Shown: positions 1 to 7,172, counted from the first letter of the stretch. The stretch: DNA of 12,677 nt from JAZNGX01 sp045576675 (GCA_045576675.1 JAZNGX010000174.1:1-12677), one strand, 5' to 3'. Translations and numbers: made by a program. The notes: generated by a model not told the origin, from the sequence alone.

Positions 1-30
1 GTCTTCCTAAGACCGCTTGGCCCCCGACTT

Positions 31-128
31 AATTACTACTTTTAAGTTGTAATTCCCTATGTTTCAAAATAGTCTACCTTTAAAAAGTGAGCGAAGCGAA
101 CATTAGTTGCCGAAGGCGACTTTTTTAT
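31..128. repeat. Left arm of a perfect 98-bp inverted repeat (shared 3'-UTR element)
   Basis: Base-by-base comparison shows that 31-128 is the exact reverse complement of 4480-4577. The arm overlaps the stop codon of the esterase gene (125-127) and forms that gene's whole visible 3' flank. It contains a hairpin with T-run at 105-126. It also holds half of an AT-rich near-palindrome whose other half is lost at position 31, where identity to the right copy stops abruptly. It is either a dispersed element, the edge of an invertible segment, or a duplication at two 3' ends. Confidence 0.95.
105..126 (+). terminator. Hairpin plus T-run inside the left repeat arm
   Basis: AGTTGCC (105-111) pairs with GGCGACT (115-121) around a GAA loop, with one T-G wobble, and is followed directly by a run of six T. 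This is the form of an intrinsic terminator for transcripts entering from the left, antisense to the esterase gene. On the opposite strand an outer stem AAAAAGT/ACTTTTT can form, giving weaker termination for the esterase mRNA. The same structure exists in mirror image at 4482-4503. Confidence 0.6.
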
Positions 129-754
129 AAAGCTTTATAAGCCTTTAACCATTCATTTTTTATAAGTGCGTGACCGTAAGATGTGGGATGTACACCATCT
201 GCTGTCCAGTATTCCTCAGGCATAATTTTTGCAGCCTCATCAAAACGCTCCTGCAATGGTACATATGTAAGCCCGAATTTTTCCGCAATTCTTTTTGCTG
301 CAGCGGCACGCTTTGCAGTTTCTGAGCTGAATATTTCCCACTTGCCCTCAACATCAGTTGTTTTATAACCCTTGCATACATAAGGGCCAAAAATCATTAT
401 TTTCAAATCCGGTAATTCTGCTTTGATTTCTTCAATCAGCATTGTGTAAATTTTCTCAAACTTTTCCGCATCAACGCCGTTTTGGTCATTTATCTCATGC
501 CACACGTCGTTAACACCGATAAGTATGCTCATTACATCAGGCTTTAGGTTTATAATATCCATTTTAATTCTTGCATAAAGGTCAACAATTCTGTTGCCGC
601 TTATGCCCCTGTTTATAAATTTATATTCACCCGGATTTTCAAATCCAAGCTGTGAGGCAATCTGCTCCGGATAACCCATACCTAAGTAATTATCATTATC
701 CCTTGGTCTGCCTGCATCTGTTATTGAATCTCCCTGAAATAGTATTGTTTTCAT
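125..754 (-). CDS. SGNH/GDSL-family hydrolase (esterase or lipase-like)
   Basis: The 209-residue protein has the four conserved blocks of the SGNH hydrolase superfamily: GDS with nucleophile Ser10, the oxyanion glycine in RGISGNR (Gly53), GVND with Asn82, and DGVHPT with Asp186 and His189. The catalytic triad is therefore Ser10-Asp186-His189. There is no signal peptide or membrane segment, so it should act in the cytoplasm. Relatives deacylate or deacetylate small esters, glycans or lipids; the substrate cannot be read here. The start at 754 follows a good AAAGGAG site, and length is normal for single-domain members. It is transcribed away from the PFOR gene, and its stop codon lies within the 98-bp repeat arm. 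Family is certain; substrate is unknown. Confidence 0.93.
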   Translation of the reverse strand: MKTILFQGDSITDAGRPRDNDNYLGMGYPEQIASQLGFENPGEYKFINRGISGNRIVDLYARIKMDIINLKPDVMSILIGVNDVWHEINDQNGVDAEKFEKIYTMLIEEIKAELPDLKIMIFGPYVCKGYKTTDVEGKWEIFSSETAKRAAAAKRIAEKFGLTYVPLQERFDEAAKIMPEEYWTADGVHPTSYGHALIKNEWLKAYKAL

Positions 755-772
755 ATTTTGTCACTCCTTTTG

Positions 773-784
773 GATAATATTATC
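773..784. promoter_or_regulatory. Perfect 12-bp palindrome over the esterase -10 region
   Basis: GATAATATTATC is its own reverse complement and overlaps the -10 box (777-782) of the esterase promoter. It could be a repressor operator, but an AT-rich palindrome of this size can arise by chance around a -10 box. Confidence 0.35.
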
Positions 785-805
785 ACAGAGCATTTATTAA
801 TTCAA
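777..805 (-). promoter_or_regulatory. Predicted sigma-A promoter of the esterase gene
   Basis: On the minus strand TTGAAT (800-805) and TAATAT (777-782) are separated by exactly 17 bp. This lies just upstream of the ribosome binding site and the start codon at 754. Both boxes are one or two bases from consensus. Confidence 0.55.
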
Positions 806-869
806 GCTTTTTTGTTTATTTTTTGACAATTTGTTTCAAAAATCTTCCAATATTGTAGCGGTTTGTTAC

Positions 870-898
870 TTGACATAACCCCATATTATTGATATAAT
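870..898 (+). promoter_or_regulatory. Consensus sigma-A promoter of the PFOR gene
   Basis: TTGACA (870-875) and TATAAT (893-898) both match consensus perfectly with a 17-bp spacer. Transcription should start near 905, giving a leader of about 70 nt. Such a promoter fits strong expression of a central fermentation enzyme. Confidence 0.9.
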
Positions 899-907
899 AT
901 TTCGGAG

Positions 908-921
908 GGTGAAAATTCACC
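908..921 (+). promoter_or_regulatory. Inverted repeat at the PFOR transcript 5' end
   Basis: GGTGAA and TTCACC flank two A residues, starting within a few bases of the predicted transcription start. As RNA it forms a five-pair hairpin with a four-base loop at the very 5' end, which often protects mRNA from decay. As DNA it could be an operator just downstream of the start site. The sequence does not decide between these. Confidence 0.5.
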
Positions 922-976
922 TTTATTCTGCGTATCTTAATTTAGATAAATATATTTTGAGGAGGATTAAAAGTTC

Positions 977-3900
977 ATGGCAAGACAAATGAAAACTATG
1001 GACGGTAACAACGCTGCCGCATGGGCTTCCTATGCGTTTACAGACGTTGCTGCAATTTATCCTATCACTCCTTCATCAGTAATGGCTGAAGTTACTGACG
1101 AATGGGCGGTAGAAAACAGAAAAAACATTTTCGGACAGCCTGTTAAGGTTGTTGAAATGCAGTCAGAAGCAGGTGCTGCAGGTGCAGTTCACGGCTCATT
1201 GGGTGCAGGTGCATTAACTACAACTTATACAGCTTCACAGGGTCTTCTTTTGATGATTCCTAATATGTATAAAATGGCAGGTGAATTGTTGCCTTCAGTT
1301 ATTCACGTTAGTGCTCGTTGTGTTGCTTCACACGCACTTAACATTTTTGGTGACCATTCAGACGTTATGGCATGCCGTCAGACAGGTTATGCTATGCTTT
1401 GCTCAAACAGCCCTCAGGAAGTTATGGACTTAGGTGCTGTTGCTCACCTTGCTGCAATTAAAGGTAAGGTTCCGTTCCTACACTTCTTTGACGGTTTCAG
1501 AACATCACACGAAATCGACAAAATTGAAGTTTGGGATTACGAAGATTTAAAAGAAATGGTTGATATGGATGCTGTTAAGGAGTTCAGAAACAACTCATTA
1601 AATCCTGAACACCCCGTTCTTCGCGGTAGTGCTCAGAACCCTGATATATTCTTCCAGAACAGAGAAGCTTGTAACAAATACTACAACGAAGTTCCTGCAG
1701 TAGTTGAAGAATATATGAACAAGGTTAACGCAAAAATCGGCACAAACTACGGTCTTGTTAACTACTACGGTGCTGCTGATGCAGACAAGGTTATCGTAGC
1801 TATGGGTTCAGTTTGCGAAACTATTGAAGAAACAATTGATTATATGATGGCAAACGGTGAAAAGGTTGGTTTAATCAAAGTTCATCTTTACAGACCTTTC
1901 CCTGTAGAAGCTTTCTTGAAGGCAGTTCCTGCAACATGTAAGAAGATTGCTGTTATTGACAGAACAAAGGAACCCGGTTCAATCGGTGAGCCTTTATATC
2001 TTGATGTATGTGCTTGCTATGCAGGTAATGCAAACGCTCCTATGATTATAGGCGGACGTTATGGTCTTGGTTCAAAAGACACAATCCCTGCTGATATCAT
2101 TGCAACATACAGAAATCTTGATGCAAAAGAGCCTGTTAAGAGCTTTACACTTTCAATCGAAGACGATGTTACTAACCTTTCATTGTCACGCGATGAGAAT
2201 CCTGACACATCAGCTGAGGGTAACACAGCTTGTAAGTTCTGGGGTCTTGGTTCAGACGGTACAGTTGGTGCCAACAAGAACTCAATCAAGATTATCGGTG
2301 ACCACACTGACTTATTTGCACAGGCATATTTCTCATATGACTCAAAGAAATCAGGCGGTATCACAGTATCTCACTTAAGATTTGGTAAGAAGCCTATCAA
2401 GTCAACATACCTTATCAACAAGGCTAACTTTGTTGCTTGCCACAATCCTTCATATGTTGATAAATATGATATGGTTCAGGATCTTGTTCCCGGCGGTAAG
2501 TTCTTACTAAACTGTGCTTGGGATGTTGAAGAGCTTTCAAAGAGACTTCCCGGCAAGATGAAGAAATATATTGCTGATAACAACATCGAGCTTTACACAA
2601 TCGATGCTATCGGCATTGCTAAAGAAATCGGTCTTGGTAATAAGACATCTATCGTATTGCAGTCTGCATTCTTTAAGCTTGCAAACGTTATTCCTTTCGA
2701 CAAAGCTGTTGAATATATGAGAGCTGCAGTTGTTAAGTCATTCGGTGCTAAGGGTGAAGCTATCGTTAATATGAACCATACAGCTATCGAAAAGGGTGAA
2801 GCTAACATCAACAAGATTGATGTTCCTGCTGACTGGGCTAACGCTATAGACGAAGAAAAGAAATTAGGAGACATTCCTGCATTTGTTAAGGACATTATGA
2901 TGCCCTGTAACGCTCAGGCAGGTGACAAGATTCCTGTTTCTAAGTTTATGAATATGGTAGACGGTCATATGCCTCAGGGTATGGCTGCTTACGAAAAACG
3001 CGGTATCGCTGTAGACGTTCCGGAATGGATTCCAGAGAACTGTATCCAGTGTAACCAGTGTTCACTTGTATGTCCTCACGCTGCTATCCGTCCTGTTGTT
3101 ATGAACGCTGACGAGGTTGCAGGTGCTCCTGAAAATATGAAGCACAAGAAGATGATTGGTAAGGATATGGGTAACTACGAATTCGGTGTTGTTGTTACAG
3201 TTATGGACTGCTCAGGCTGCGGTAACTGTGCTAAGGTTTGTCCTGCAAAGGAAAAAGCTTTGGTTATGAAGCCTATCGATTCACAGCTTGACCAGCAGGC
3301 TTGCTACAACTACGGCGTGAAGATTGCTCCTAAGGCAGACGTATTGGCTCAGCCTCTGAACGTTAAGAATTCACAGTTCCGTACACCATTGTTAGAGTTC
3401 TCAGGTGCTTGCGCAGGCTGCGGTGAAACACCTTATGCTAAACTAATCACACAGATTTGTGGTGACAGAGCATATATCTCAAACGCTACAGGTTGTTCAT
3501 CAATCTGGGGTGGTTCTGCTCCTTCAACACCATACACAGTTAACCACGAGGGTAAGGGTCCGGCTTGGGCTAACTCACTATTCGAGGATAACGCTGAACA
3601 CGGTTTGGGTATGGCTGTAGGTCAGAAGCAGTTAAGAGAAAGATTAAAAGAACAGATTAATGCTTTAGAATGTGATACAATTAAAGATGCTCGTGCTAAA
3701 TGGCTTGAAACATTTGAAGACGGCGATGCTAACGCAGCTGCAACAGCTGAATTGGTAGCTGCTCTTGAAAAATGCGGAAGCGACGCTTGCAAAGAAATTC
3801 TTGACTACAAGGAATTCCTTGCTAAGAAGGCTGTTTGGATCTTCGGTGGTGACGGTTGGGCATATGATATCGGCTTCGGCGGTCTTGACCACGTTATCGC

Positions 3901-4480
3901 TTCAGGCGAAGATGTAAACATTATGGTATTTGATACTGAGGTTTACTCAAACACAGGCGGTCAAGCTTCTAAAGCTACACCTACAGGTGCTGTTGCTCAG
4001 TTCGCTGCAGGCGGTAAGCCAATCAAGAAGAAGAACCTTGCTGAAATCGCAATGTCATACGGTTACGTTTACGTTGCACAGGTTGCTCTTGGCTATGATA
4101 TGGCTCAGACAGTTAAGGCAATCAAAGAAGCTGTTGCTTACAACGGTCCTTCAATCATTATCGGTTATGCTCCATGTATCAACCACGGTATCAAGGGTGG
4201 TATGACAGATACTCAGAAGATTATCAAGAACGCTGTTCTTGCTGGTTACTGGCACACATTCAGATTTGACCCGACTCTTAAAGAGCAGGGCAAGAATCCG
4301 TTCCAGATGGATTCAAAGGCTCCTGATGCATCATACAGAGACTTCATTATGAACGAAGTTCGTTACAGCTCACTTGCTCGTAAGTTCCCCGATAAGGCAG
4401 AAATGCTGTTTGAGGAAGCTGAAAAGCAGGCTAAAGAAAAGTATGAGCACTGGACAAAGTATTCAAAATTATTTGAATAA
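977..4480 (+). CDS. nifJ: Pyruvate:ferredoxin (flavodoxin) oxidoreductase, single-chain
   Basis: This 1167-residue enzyme oxidises pyruvate with CoA to acetyl-CoA and CO2, reducing ferredoxin, in the cytoplasm. The fused domain order is complete. The N-terminal pyrimidine-binding part carries YPITPSS (28-34) and GDHSD. A two-cluster ferredoxin domain has Cys689/692/695/699 and Cys745/748/751/755. The TPP domain has GDG at 958-960 and EVYSNTGGQ at 988-996. Cys812, 815, 840 and 1067 match the proximal-cluster ligands known from the Desulfovibrio africanus enzyme. The start follows GAGGAGG at 959-965 with 11-bp spacing. Codons are strongly biased (GGT, GCT, AAC, GAC), unlike the neighbours, as expected for an abundant protein. 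It is monocistronic, ending at the right repeat arm and a second terminator. Confidence 0.98.
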   Translation: MARQMKTMDGNNAAAWASYAFTDVAAIYPITPSSVMAEVTDEWAVENRKNIFGQPVKVVEMQSEAGAAGAVHGSLGAGALTTTYTASQGLLLMIPNMYKMAGELLPSVIHVSARCVASHALNIFGDHSDVMACRQTGYAMLCSNSPQEVMDLGAVAHLAAIKGKVPFLHFFDGFRTSHEIDKIEVWDYEDLKEMVDMDAVKEFRNNSLNPEHPVLRGSAQNPDIFFQNREACNKYYNEVPAVVEEYMNKVNAKIGTNYGLVNYYGAADADKVIVAMGSVCETIEETIDYMMANGEKVGLIKVHLYRPFPVEAFLKAVPATCKKIAVIDRTKEPGSIGEPLYLDVCACYAGNANAPMIIGGRYGLGSKDTIPADIIATYRNLDAKEPVKSFTLSIEDDVTNLSLSRDENPDTSAEGNTACKFWGLGSDGTVGANKNSIKIIGDHTDLFAQAYFSYDSKKSGGITVSHLRFGKKPIKSTYLINKANFVACHNPSYVDKYDMVQDLVPGGKFLLNCAWDVEELSKRLPGKMKKYIADNNIELYTIDAIGIAKEIGLGNKTSIVLQSAFFKLANVIPFDKAVEYMRAAVVKSFGAKGEAIVNMNHTAIEKGEANINKIDVPADWANAIDEEKKLGDIPAFVKDIMMPCNAQAGDKIPVSKFMNMVDGHMPQGMAAYEKRGIAVDVPEWIPENCIQCNQCSLVCPHAAIRPVVMNADEVAGAPENMKHKKMIGKDMGNYEFGVVVTVMDCSGCGNCAKVCPAKEKALVMKPIDSQLDQQACYNYGVKIAPKADVLAQPLNVKNSQFRTPLLEFSGACAGCGETPYAKLITQICGDRAYISNATGCSSIWGGSAPSTPYTVNHEGKGPAWANSLFEDNAEHGLGMAVGQKQLRERLKEQINALECDTIKDARAKWLETFEDGDANAAATAELVAALEKCGSDACKEILDYKEFLAKKAVWIFGGDGWAYDIGFGGLDHVIASGEDVNIMVFDTEVYSNTGGQASKATPTGAVAQFAAGGKPIKKKNLAEIAMSYGYVYVAQVALGYDMAQTVKAIKEAVAYNGPSIIIGYAPCINHGIKGGMTDTQKIIKNAVLAGYWHTFRFDPTLKEQGKNPFQMDSKAPDASYRDFIMNEVRYSSLARKFPDKAEMLFEEAEKQAKEKYEHWTKYSKLFE

Positions 4481-4577
4481 TAAAAAAGTCGCCTTCGGCA
4501 ACTAATGTTCGCTTCGCTCACTTTTTAAAGGTAGACTATTTTGAAACATAGGGAATTACAACTTAAAAGTAGTAATT
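4480..4577. repeat. Right arm of the perfect 98-bp inverted repeat
   Basis: This is the exact reverse complement of 31-128. It begins at the last base of the PFOR stop codon, so it forms the start of the PFOR 3' UTR. In this copy the AT-rich near-palindrome is complete and extends past the repeat to 4584. The right copy therefore looks like the intact form and the left copy like a form truncated by about seven bases. Confidence 0.95.
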
Positions 4578-4584
4578 TCCTATG
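4547..4584. repeat. AT-rich near-palindrome, possible element end
   Basis: CATAGGGAATTAC (4547-4559) pairs with GTAATTTCCTATG (4572-4584) with one non-Watson-Crick (G-T) position and a 12-base loop. It spans the outer edge of the right repeat arm. Only the part up to 4577 is shared with the left arm. Confidence 0.7.
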
Positions 4585-4594
4585 TTATAAAATT

Positions 4595-4627
4595 AAACGG
4601 GTTGCGGAAATTCCGCAACCCGTTTTT
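4595..4627. terminator. Strong bidirectional intrinsic terminator
   Basis: AAACGGGTTGCGGAA (4595-4609) is perfectly complementary to 4611-4625. In practice this is a 13-pair GC-rich stem with a five-base loop. TTTTT follows on the plus strand and a T-rich run follows on the minus strand. It lies between the convergent PFOR and transporter genes and should serve both. Confidence 0.93.
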
Positions 4628-4681
4628 GTATATTATAATAACCAACTCTAAAGACGATTTTGGTCGCTAAGGCTATAATAA

Positions 4682-6010
4682 TTAAAACGCAACCTTCATA
4701 AACAACGCTACACAACAAAGAATAATTGCACATGGTACATAAAGATATCTTCCTGCATAGTACCACAAATTTCCGTGTGGCTTTATAACACTCTTGTTGA
4801 TTTCATCAAGCAAAGCCTGTTTTTTCATAATCCAGAACCACGATATTGCACCCAACGTTGCCCCCAACGGAATTATGTATATTGATACAATATCCATCCA
4901 CGGTCCCCATTTGAAAATCGGCTCCATATTAATTCCAAAGCCCAGACATACTACGCAAAGGATTGCAAGCACAGCACCACGGTTAAGCTTCGGAAATTTC
5001 ATCTGTAATGACTCGCCAACCGCCTCAAACATATTCTGCAACGAGCTTATTCCTGCAAAAATCATAGCAACATAAAGGAATATTGCAAAAATCTGACCAA
5101 ATGGAATATCCTGCAAAATACGCGGCAACGTTACAAAAAGAAGTGACGGACCCGCACCAACATCAAGTCCATACGCAAAGCACGCAGGGATTATAACCAA
5201 TGCCGCAACCAGTGCCGCAATTGTATCAAAAATTGCAGTACGTGCCGCAACTCCAACAACATCTTCACCGTCACTTAAATATGCACCATAAACAATCATT
5301 CCGCTGCCTGTAACAGAAAGCGAGAAGAAAGCTTGTCCCATCGCCCATATCCATACCATAGGATGCTTTAATGCAGACCAGTCAGGTGTAAACATAAATT
5401 TATAGCCTTCGGCTGCACCCGGCAGAAATGCCACACGAATTGCAAGAATAACAAACACAATAAAAAATACCGGCATCATAATTTTATTTGACTTTTCAAT
5501 ACTTTTTGCACCAAGCAAAAGTGTAAGCAACGTTATCACAACAACTATAATGTGAAAAGGCACAACGGAATATGAGGCTTCTGAAAATCCGCCAAACCAT
5601 TCGCCTGTGTCAACCGTCATAAGCTCTCCGGTCAATGAACCCCATAAAGCCTTACAAACATATGCAATTATAACTGCGTAACCTATAGCAATACACATTG
5701 AGCCGATAAGCGGAAGCCAACCAAGTATACCGCCCGCTTTTCCAAGCGTCTTGTTTCTCGTTGCCCAGGCGTTTTTGTATGAACCAAGTGTGCCTGTTTT
5801 AGAACGTCGGCCTATTGCATATTCTGCAGACAAACCAACTATGCTGAATAGTGCAATAAATATTAAGTACGCTACAAGGAACGCTCCTCCTCCGTTTGCA
5901 CCCATTTTTGCCGGAAATCCCCACACATTTGCCATACCAACAGCAGAACCCACTGCCGACAATACAAATCCCCAGCGATCTGAAAATTTTAAATCTTTAC
6001 TTTTTCCCAT
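4682..6010 (-). CDS. Sodium-dependent NSS (SNF) family amino-acid transporter
   Basis: The 442-residue membrane protein belongs to the neurotransmitter:sodium symporter family (LeuT, MhsT, Tyt1 type), whose bacterial members import amino acids with sodium. The TM1 signature AVGMANVWGFP (23-33) and the TM6 stretch GQAFFSLSVTGSGM (225-238) are clear. About eleven hydrophobic segments fit the short bacterial form. Relative to LeuT, the first-helix Asn is Ser22 and the extracellular-gate Arg is Gly31, while Asn28 is kept. I chose the Met at 6010 because AAGGAG lies seven bases upstream and the family N-terminus begins here; the frame is open further up but would overlap the promoter. Substrate cannot be assigned. 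It diverges from the small gene at 6249. Confidence 0.93.
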   Translation of the reverse strand: MGKSKDLKFSDRWGFVLSAVGSAVGMANVWGFPAKMGANGGGAFLVAYLIFIALFSIVGLSAEYAIGRRSKTGTLGSYKNAWATRNKTLGKAGGILGWLPLIGSMCIAIGYAVIIAYVCKALWGSLTGELMTVDTGEWFGGFSEASYSVVPFHIIVVVITLLTLLLGAKSIEKSNKIMMPVFFIVFVILAIRVAFLPGAAEGYKFMFTPDWSALKHPMVWIWAMGQAFFSLSVTGSGMIVYGAYLSDGEDVVGVAARTAIFDTIAALVAALVIIPACFAYGLDVGAGPSLLFVTLPRILQDIPFGQIFAIFLYVAMIFAGISSLQNMFEAVGESLQMKFPKLNRGAVLAILCVVCLGFGINMEPIFKWGPWMDIVSIYIIPLGATLGAISWFWIMKKQALLDEINKSVIKPHGNLWYYAGRYLYVPCAIILCCVALFMKVAF

Positions 6011-6037
6011 AATACATCTCCTTATTTGTTTGAATTC

Positions 6038-6066
6038 AGTATAACACAAATGATATGCATTTGCAA
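6038..6066 (-). promoter_or_regulatory. Predicted sigma-A promoter of the NSS transporter
   Basis: On the minus strand TTGCAA (6061-6066) and TATACT (6038-6043) are separated by 17 bp, about 28 bp upstream of the start codon. ATATGCA motifs occur in and next to it, near 6053 and 6078. Confidence 0.65.
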
Positions 6067-6185
6067 CAAAACACCAAATATGCAATTATTTTATTTTTAT
6101 TTTCATAAAATCAGTTATTTCATCATAGATTTTCTGCAATTATACATATTTTTGAAAATTAATTGTATTATTTTTCATTTTTCTA

Positions 6186-6214
6186 TTGACAAATATGCTT
6201 GCATATAATATAAT
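6186..6214 (+). promoter_or_regulatory. Consensus sigma-A promoter of the DUF1874-like gene, with spacer palindrome
   Basis: TTGACA (6186-6191) and TATAAT (6209-6214) match consensus with a 17-bp spacer. The spacer holds ATATGC-TT-GCATAT (6193-6206), a 14-bp inverted repeat that would be a natural repressor site. The strong promoter also shows that any start upstream of 6249 would lie in untranscribed DNA. Confidence 0.85.
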
Positions 6215-6248
6215 CATATCAAGAAAATATTTACAGGGAGGTTATATT

Positions 6249-6632
6249 ATGAAAGATTCAAAAGCTTTGCCATTATTATTGTTAGACAACAGCAGTATGA
6301 TGTCCGTACTTAACGAGGGTGAATTCAAATGCTGCAATTTAACCTTTGAAGAAGCCCGTCACATTCTCGACGTACATGATGAAGAAGATATTCTGCGTTG
6401 CTTTAATAACACTGACATTGAAACTATTATTTTCGATTATTTAGGGGCAAACAAGCGTAGCTTCACTTATAAGCATATTAGAAATATGCGTCCCGGTCAG
6501 GATGCCATAGTTTTTAAGCTTTATATAACCCCTTCTAAGACACAGCCAATCATCCAGGCTGATGACGGTGTTGAAGCAAAAAAGATTTACAACACCTATG
6601 TATACTGTCAGCATATAACAAGAATTTCATAA
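6249..6632 (+). CDS. Small protein, distant DUF1874/STIV-B116-like (tentative)
   Basis: The protein has 127 residues, with no signal peptide or membrane segment. I read its pattern as the DUF1874 (STIV B116) fold. It has a hydrophobic first strand LPLLLLDNSS (7-16), the helix TFEEARHIL (32-40), a second helix ending DYLG (63-66), the MRPGQDAIVFKLY stretch (80-92), and a closing strand YVYCQHITRI. DUF1874 includes the phage YddF protein family and the AcrIII-1 viral ring nucleases that cut cyclic tetra-adenylate. By eye the catalytic His of those enzymes aligns with Asn here, so the activity is doubtful. The ATG at 6249 follows GGGAGG (6236-6241) with seven-base spacing. It is monocistronic between a consensus promoter and a strong terminator. 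No CRISPR or phage gene is nearby. Confidence 0.55.
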   Translation: MKDSKALPLLLLDNSSMMSVLNEGEFKCCNLTFEEARHILDVHDEEDILRCFNNTDIETIIFDYLGANKRSFTYKHIRNMRPGQDAIVFKLYITPSKTQPIIQADDGVEAKKIYNTYVYCQHITRIS

Positions 6633-6673
6633 AAAACAGAGCTGCGATATGTTTTATCGCAGCTCTGTTTTTT
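6631..6673. terminator. Bidirectional terminator overlapping two stop codons
   Basis: An 18-pair perfect stem (6631-6648 with 6656-6673, extendable by one pair) encloses a short T-rich loop, with six A on the left and six T on the right. The A-run overlaps the stop codon at 6630-6632 and the T-run overlaps the minus-strand stop at 6672-6674. It ends both convergent transcripts. Confidence 0.95.
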
Positions 6674-7139
6674 AAAGGGATATTATATCAACACCGTTTC
6701 GGGTTGCATAGTTAACGGTGTATGATGTACCTCCGTAGTTTCTTCTCATATAGCTCACACAATACGAAGAAGCATCAGCCATTTTTCTGTTACGTTTTAA
6801 CATACAGTCATTAGTATATTTTTCCGAAATATAATAATGTTCATCACTTAAATCGAGTATTTTTTCATATTCTTCAACATCACGCAAATTCCATTTTGCA
6901 GTCTGGTCTTTGCACGGCAAAAATAGAATAAGTTTAATATCATACTTTTTTCTCATTTTTATAACAGCATTGGCAGCCATCGTGTCAAACCCCAGGGCAC
7001 CGCCTGTTATAAAATATTTCACACCATATTCCTGCGCAAGCTTCTCTATTACATCTTCGACAGCAACCCTCAAATCCTCACGTTCAGCAATCGGGATTGT
7101 TCTGTGGCCTGTAAAAAAACAGCATTGTTCTTTATTCAT
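6672..7139 (-). CDS. YpsA/DUF1273-like SLOG-fold protein
   Basis: This 155-residue cytoplasmic protein starts with CCFFTGHRTIP (6-16) and carries the glycine-rich loop ITGGALGFDTMAA (44-56). It also has ILFLPC (71-76) and YGGTSYTVNYA near the end, the pattern of the DUF1273/YpsA branch of the SLOG superfamily. SLOG proteins bind nucleotides or ADP-ribose-like ligands; Bacillus YpsA is linked to cell division, but its reaction is not known. The Met at 7139 is chosen because GGAGG lies five bases upstream and the family motif follows within a few residues. Starting further up would absorb the -10 box. The gene lies downstream of spoVAC on the same strand with a 94-bp gap and has its own extended -10. 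Its stop overlaps the shared terminator. Confidence 0.85.
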   Translation of the reverse strand: MNKEQCCFFTGHRTIPIAEREDLRVAVEDVIEKLAQEYGVKYFITGGALGFDTMAANAVIKMRKKYDIKLILFLPCKDQTAKWNLRDVEEYEKILDLSDEHYYISEKYTNDCMLKRNRKMADASSYCVSYMRRNYGGTSYTVNYATRNGVDIISL

Positions 7140-7166
7140 ATATGCCTCCGTCAATTTGTTTTCTTT

Positions 7167-7172
7167 AGTATA
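7167..7172 (-). promoter_or_regulatory. Extended -10 promoter for the YpsA-like gene
   Basis: TGTTATACT on the minus strand is an extended -10 box (TATACT at 7167-7172), with no good -35 at the expected place. It lies 28 bp upstream of the start codon and allows expression independent of spoVAC. Confidence 0.5.

Noticed and set aside
1..30. The minus-strand reading GGCCAAGCGGTCTTAGGAAG looks a little like the start and D-arm of a tRNA.
   Set aside because: There is no T at the expected position 8, the D-stem does not close, and the rest would lie outside the window.
863..880. TTGTTAC TTGA CATAACC over the PFOR -35 box, possible Rex operator.
   Set aside because: The GTTA and TAAC half-sites are one base too far apart and the outer bases of the right half do not match the TTGTTAA-N4-TTAACAA form.
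2059..4205. Several open frames of 75-105 codons inside the PFOR gene on both strands.
   Set aside because: They lie fully within a complete, strongly codon-biased enzyme gene, have no ribosome binding sites worth noting, and encode low-complexity, unrecognisable proteins.
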